6,937 nucleotides of DNA, from NCBI GenBank assembly GCA_016186985.1, contig JACPKO010000078.1, forward strand, positions 1 through 6,937, read 5' to 3'. The position numbers were made by a program, and so were the translations under genes. Position 1 is the first letter of the stretch. The number at the start of each line of letters is the position of its first letter. Shown here in pieces: positions 4,780 through 6,937 of the stretch. The stretch comes from Candidatus Daviesbacteria bacterium (GTDB lineage Bacteria > Patescibacteriota > Microgenomatia > Daviesbacterales > UBA10151). A model generated the notes under the pieces. That model saw nothing but the letters and a program-made list of their open reading frames with translations. It did not search any database and had not been told where the DNA came from.

Positions 4780-5903
4780 AAAACCAGTTTGCGGATGTCG
4801 GAGATTGTAATTAGAACAATGAGACCAAGTAAAACAACTAGGCCAATAGTATGAACATATTTTTCAATAACTGCATGGGTTTTCTTGCGGGTTATACCCT
4901 CAATCGCAAGAAACAGCAGTCTTCCTCCGTCAAGTCCCGGGAACGGCAAAACATTAACAACAGCCAAATTTAAAGATAGTGCAGCCACAAAATCCAGATA
5001 CGGAATTAGCGGATTTTTGACTGATAAAATTTGCCCTACAACAGCCGTAATACCTACAGGCCCTGCTACTGCATTTGAAACGGGTCCAAGATCGCGTTTT
5101 TGAAACGAGTAACCTATCGTGTCGCCCAATATTTTTCCCGAATAACCAATAATATTGTAACTATAAATAGGCGCAGCAAGTAATTTCTGGATAGGCGAAT
5201 CAAAACTTAAATGTACGGTCTGCATACCTCCAAGAGAAACCCCTAAAGCTCCCTGCCCTGCAGGTGGATTTTCCCGCGGGACCAAAACTACATCTCTTTT
5301 GTTGTTGCCTGCGATATCCGCAATCGTTAAGACAACCTCCTTACCGGCATCAGCCTTAACTGCCTCTACAAACTTATCACTTTTTTCAACCGCATTACCG
5401 TTTAACGCAATAATCCTGTCTCCGTCTTTTAGTCCGGCTTTGAAGGCTGGTGAATCAGGCACAATATTTCCCACAACAATTACATTTTCAACAGTTTGGC
5501 TGATTCCGGTAAATTTGTAATCTGCAAGAAGCGGCAGTCTAGTTTTAAATCCCTGAACACCCAAAACAATATAGAAAAGCACCCATGCTAAAGCCAGATT
5601 CATCACAACACCTGCAGCTACTACTGAGATTCTTTTCCAGACCGTTTGAGCGGCAAATGAACGCCGATTATCCAATACTTCCGGATCGCTTTCATCCTCT
5701 CCTAAAAGCCTGACAAATCCGCCAAAAGGAAGCCAGTTAAGACTCCAGATTGTTTCCCCGATTTTTTTGCCCCACGCGCGGGGGGGAATGCCAAACCCGA
5801 ATTCCAAAACTTTAATGTTGAATTTTTTTGCCACAAGAAAATGCCCCAATTCATGGATGATGACTAAAATAAGGATTGTTAAAATAAAAACAACAATAAA
5901 CAT
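4776..5903 (-). CDS. rseP: RseP/RIP-family site-2 zinc metalloprotease (M50)
   Basis: This is an integral membrane protease of the site-2 family, which cuts transmembrane substrates such as anti-sigma factors or signal-peptide remnants inside the bilayer. The 375-residue protein begins with a hydrophobic helix carrying the zinc-binding HELGH motif at residues 17-21. The family sequence 'WLPFGGFVRLLGEDE' follows, then a second hydrophobic helix around 92-114. A PDZ domain spans roughly residues 125-215 ('PDSPAFKAGLKDGDRIIALNG'). The third zinc ligand lies in 'LPFPGLDGGRLLF' (LDGG, Asp about 325), and a last membrane helix sits near the C terminus. It has one PDZ domain, not the two of E. coli RseP, which matches RIP/RasP-type and other short homologues. 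The ATG at 5903 places HELGH at the usual position. Substrate and signalling pathway cannot be read from this window. Confidence 0.95.
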   Translation of the reverse strand: MFIVVFILTILILVIIHELGHFLVAKKFNIKVLEFGFGIPPRAWGKKIGETIWSLNWLPFGGFVRLLGEDESDPEVLDNRRSFAAQTVWKRISVVAAGVVMNLALAWVLFYIVLGVQGFKTRLPLLADYKFTGISQTVENVIVVGNIVPDSPAFKAGLKDGDRIIALNGNAVEKSDKFVEAVKADAGKEVVLTIADIAGNNKRDVVLVPRENPPAGQGALGVSLGGMQTVHLSFDSPIQKLLAAPIYSYNIIGYSGKILGDTIGYSFQKRDLGPVSNAVAGPVGITAVVGQILSVKNPLIPYLDFVAALSLNLAVVNVLPFPGLDGGRLLFLAIEGITRKKTHAVIEKYVHTIGLVVLLGLIVLITISDIRKLVF

Positions 5904-5908
5904 AATTC

Positions 5909-6005
5909 AAAAGGCAAAAGTTAAAAGGCAAAAGTACAATTAAAAAGTAAAAAGTTTTTAGTTTTAACTTGTAGTTTTGAGTTTTGAATTTTAACTTTTG
6001 ACTTT
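5909..6005. repeat. A/T-rich spacer with tandem and inverted repeats upstream of rseP
   Basis: Two tandem 14-nt copies (AAAAGGCAAAAGTT at 5909-5922 and AAAAGGCAAAAGTA at 5923-5936) lie just upstream of the rseP start. The 17 nt at 5910-5926 are also the reverse complement of 5989-6005 with one mismatch, so the frr-rseP spacer can fold into a long hairpin or cruciform. The sequence between them is low-complexity A/T. It resembles the tsf-frr spacer in style but not in sequence. No gene is visible in it. Confidence 0.6.
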
Positions 6006-6008
6006 GAG

Positions 6009-6014
6009 ATTATA
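6009..6014 (-). promoter_or_regulatory. Possible -10 box after frr
   Basis: A perfect TATAAT directly follows the frr stop codon on the minus strand. No good -35 hexamer lies 16-18 nt upstream. If used, it would give an rseP leader of about 95 nt. Chance occurrence in A/T-rich DNA is a real alternative, and rseP may simply be co-transcribed with frr. Confidence 0.25.
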
Positions 6015-6569
6015 CTACACCTGCATTAAGTCTATTCCTTTTGTGTTTATTTCTCCGTCAACCTCCGAATTAGCTTTTTCAACCAAATCCTGCATCAGCT
6101 TTTCTCTTCTAAAAAGCTCATCTTCCCCGATTTCTCCAGCATTTTTAGATTTTACCCACTCATCTTTTTGATCCTGCCGATGTTGTCTAATGGAAATTTT
6201 TGCTTCCTCACCTTTAGTATGTGCAACTTTTACAAACTCCTGGCGCCTTTCCTCAGTTAGTGGAGGGATAGGAACTCTAACAGTCTGGCCCTCTGTTGAT
6301 GGATTCAAACCTAGGTTGGCGCTCATGATAGCCTTTTCAACATCCTTGGTCAGACCTGCATCCCAAACTTGTATTGTTAAAAGAGACGGTTGGGGAGAAG
6401 CAATCGTTCCAACTTCCATAAGCTTCATCTGGGTCCCGTATGCATTTATCGGAATTTCTTCAAGAAGTGAGGGATTTGCACGCCCTGCTCTTATTGCCGA
6501 TAACTCTTTTTGCAGGTGATCAAGAGTATCTTGGACTTTCTCTGAGAATGCAATTAAATTTGGATCCAT
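6015..6569 (-). CDS. frr: Ribosome recycling factor
   Basis: RRF works with EF-G to split post-termination ribosomes and release mRNA and tRNA. The 184-residue protein matches the usual length of about 185. Family signatures run along its length: RAGRANP at residues 27-33, the 'PINAYGTQMKLMEVGTI' hinge and domain II region, 'TEGQTVRVPIPPLTEERR' in the middle, and an Arg-rich 'SIRQHRQDQKD' segment followed by the long C-terminal helix of domain I. I chose the ATG at 6569 (MDPNLIAF...). A longer open frame to 6617 exists, but it reads through the inverted repeat and would add 16 residues not expected in RRF. No convincing Shine-Dalgarno sequence precedes the ATG. frr normally follows pyrH; here it follows tsf directly. 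Confidence 0.97.
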   Translation of the reverse strand: MDPNLIAFSEKVQDTLDHLQKELSAIRAGRANPSLLEEIPINAYGTQMKLMEVGTIASPQPSLLTIQVWDAGLTKDVEKAIMSANLGLNPSTEGQTVRVPIPPLTEERRQEFVKVAHTKGEEAKISIRQHRQDQKDEWVKSKNAGEIGEDELFRREKLMQDLVEKANSEVDGEINTKGIDLMQV

Positions 6570-6581
6570 CTGTTTGAAATT

Positions 6582-6675
6582 CCAAATAACAAGTGCCAAA
6601 TGACAAATAATTTTCAAATTCGAATTTTGAAATTGATCATTGGAACTTATTTGGTACTTGTAATTTGTTATTTGG
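6582..6675. repeat. Long imperfect inverted repeat between tsf and frr
   Basis: A 29-nt arm at 6582-6610 is the reverse complement of 6647-6675 at 23 of 29 positions; the outer 11 nt (CCAAATAACAA / TTGTTATTTGG) match perfectly. The loop itself contains a small palindrome around CAAATTCGAATTTTG at 6615-6629. The element fills almost the whole 110-nt tsf-frr spacer. It is A/T-rich and has no U-tract, so it does not look like a canonical intrinsic terminator. It could be an interspersed palindromic spacer repeat, an mRNA 3'-end stabilising hairpin for tsf, or a weak terminator. Other copies elsewhere in the genome would be needed to call it a family. Confidence 0.6.
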
Positions 6676-6679
6676 TGCT

Positions 6680-6937
6680 TTAGTTACTTAAACTTATTCT
6701 AGCAAATTTTCCGATTTTTATATTTTCCCCGAGTTTTGCTATTGCAGATTTAATTAAATCGCCGATTTTTTGGTTTGGGTCGCGGATATAGTCTTGTTCA
6801 ACTAATTCAGCCTCATCTTTTGGGTTCATTGAGGCAATTTGAAGCGCAATTTCGTGTGCTAAGGTTTTAAAATCTTGCGTTTTAGCAACAAAATCTGTCT
6901 CGCATAAAACCTCAACTAAAACGCCGACCCGGCCTGC
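6680..6937 (-). CDS. tsf: Elongation factor Ts, C-terminal part (5' end outside window)
   Basis: EF-Ts is the guanine-nucleotide exchange factor that regenerates EF-Tu-GTP in the cytoplasm during translation elongation. The frame is open from the right edge of the window to a TAA stop at 6680-6682 and gives 85 residues. The start of this fragment (GRVGVLVEV, then CETDFVA) is the conserved EF-Ts core region. It is followed by an 'FKTLAHEIALQIASMNP' stretch and by the typical ending 'SAIAKLGENIKIGKFAR'. Little follows this C-terminal motif, as in short Thermus-type EF-Ts; this point is inference because the N-terminal half is not visible. The gene is partial only because the window ends. The stop lies 5 nt before an inverted repeat, and frr follows directly, with no pyrH between them. 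Confidence 0.95.
   Translation of the reverse strand, partial: AGRVGVLVEVLCETDFVAKTQDFKTLAHEIALQIASMNPKDEAELVEQDYIRDPNQKIGDLIKSAIAKLGENIKIGKFARISLSN

Noticed and set aside
6570..6617. N-terminal extension of frr by 16 residues to an upstream ATG
   Set aside because: The extension is read through the inverted repeat and would not match the RRF N terminus. MDPNLIAF from 6569 gives the normal family length.
1..6937. CRISPR arrays, insertion sequences, tRNA or rRNA genes
   Set aside because: No regularly spaced repeats with spacers, no transposase-like reading frame, and no tRNA cloverleaf or rRNA-like segment were seen on either strand.

Overview
This is a compact, AT-leaning bacterial chromosome segment in which every gene I can support is on the minus strand. 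Transcription therefore runs from high to low coordinates: tsf (3' end only) > frr > rseP-type site-2 protease > DUF5667-like membrane protein > T-box leader + proS > small 86-residue orphan > tig > small winged-helix-like protein. The order tsf-frr-rseP-proS echoes the classical bacterial cluster rpsB-tsf-pyrH-frr-uppS-cdsA-dxr-rseP-proS. Here pyrH is missing between tsf and frr, and uppS, cdsA and dxr are missing between frr and rseP. That collapse, a trigger factor without a PPIase domain, a DUF5667-like protein and quasi-palindromic A/T-rich spacers together suggest a reduced-genome lineage such as Patescibacteria/CPR (possibly Microgenomates). This is inference from gene content, not a phylogenetic result.

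Layout. 6680-6937: C-terminal 85 residues of EF-Ts. 6570-6679: spacer holding a long imperfect inverted repeat. 6015-6569: ribosome recycling factor. 5904-6014: A/T-rich spacer with tandem and inverted repeats. 4776-5903: M50 protease with HELGH, a PDZ domain and LDGG. 3882-4739: DUF5667-like protein with an N-terminal membrane anchor and a long charged tail. Its start overlaps a perfect 23-bp dyad. 3656-3881: a consensus promoter and a T-box riboswitch with a strong terminator. 1964-3655: bacterial-type prolyl-tRNA synthetase with its editing domain. 1685-1945: unrecognised basic protein. 558-1631: trigger factor. 74-511: probable winged-helix protein. 1-73: a short hairpin and nothing else I can identify.

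The genes fit one theme: making protein (EF-Ts, RRF, ProRS), folding it as it leaves the ribosome (trigger factor) and proteolysis in the membrane (RseP-type protease). The most informative signals are regulatory. The proS leader is a compact T-box whose Stem I is only about 51 nt and carries a CCC proline triplet in a terminal loop. The 3' arm of its terminator also holds the probable Shine-Dalgarno sequence of proS. Four other genes (DUF5667, the 86-residue protein, tig, winged-helix protein) each have a recognisable -35/-10 pair whose -10 ends only 6-12 nt before the start codon. Together with poor Shine-Dalgarno sequences, this points to leaderless or near-leaderless mRNAs.
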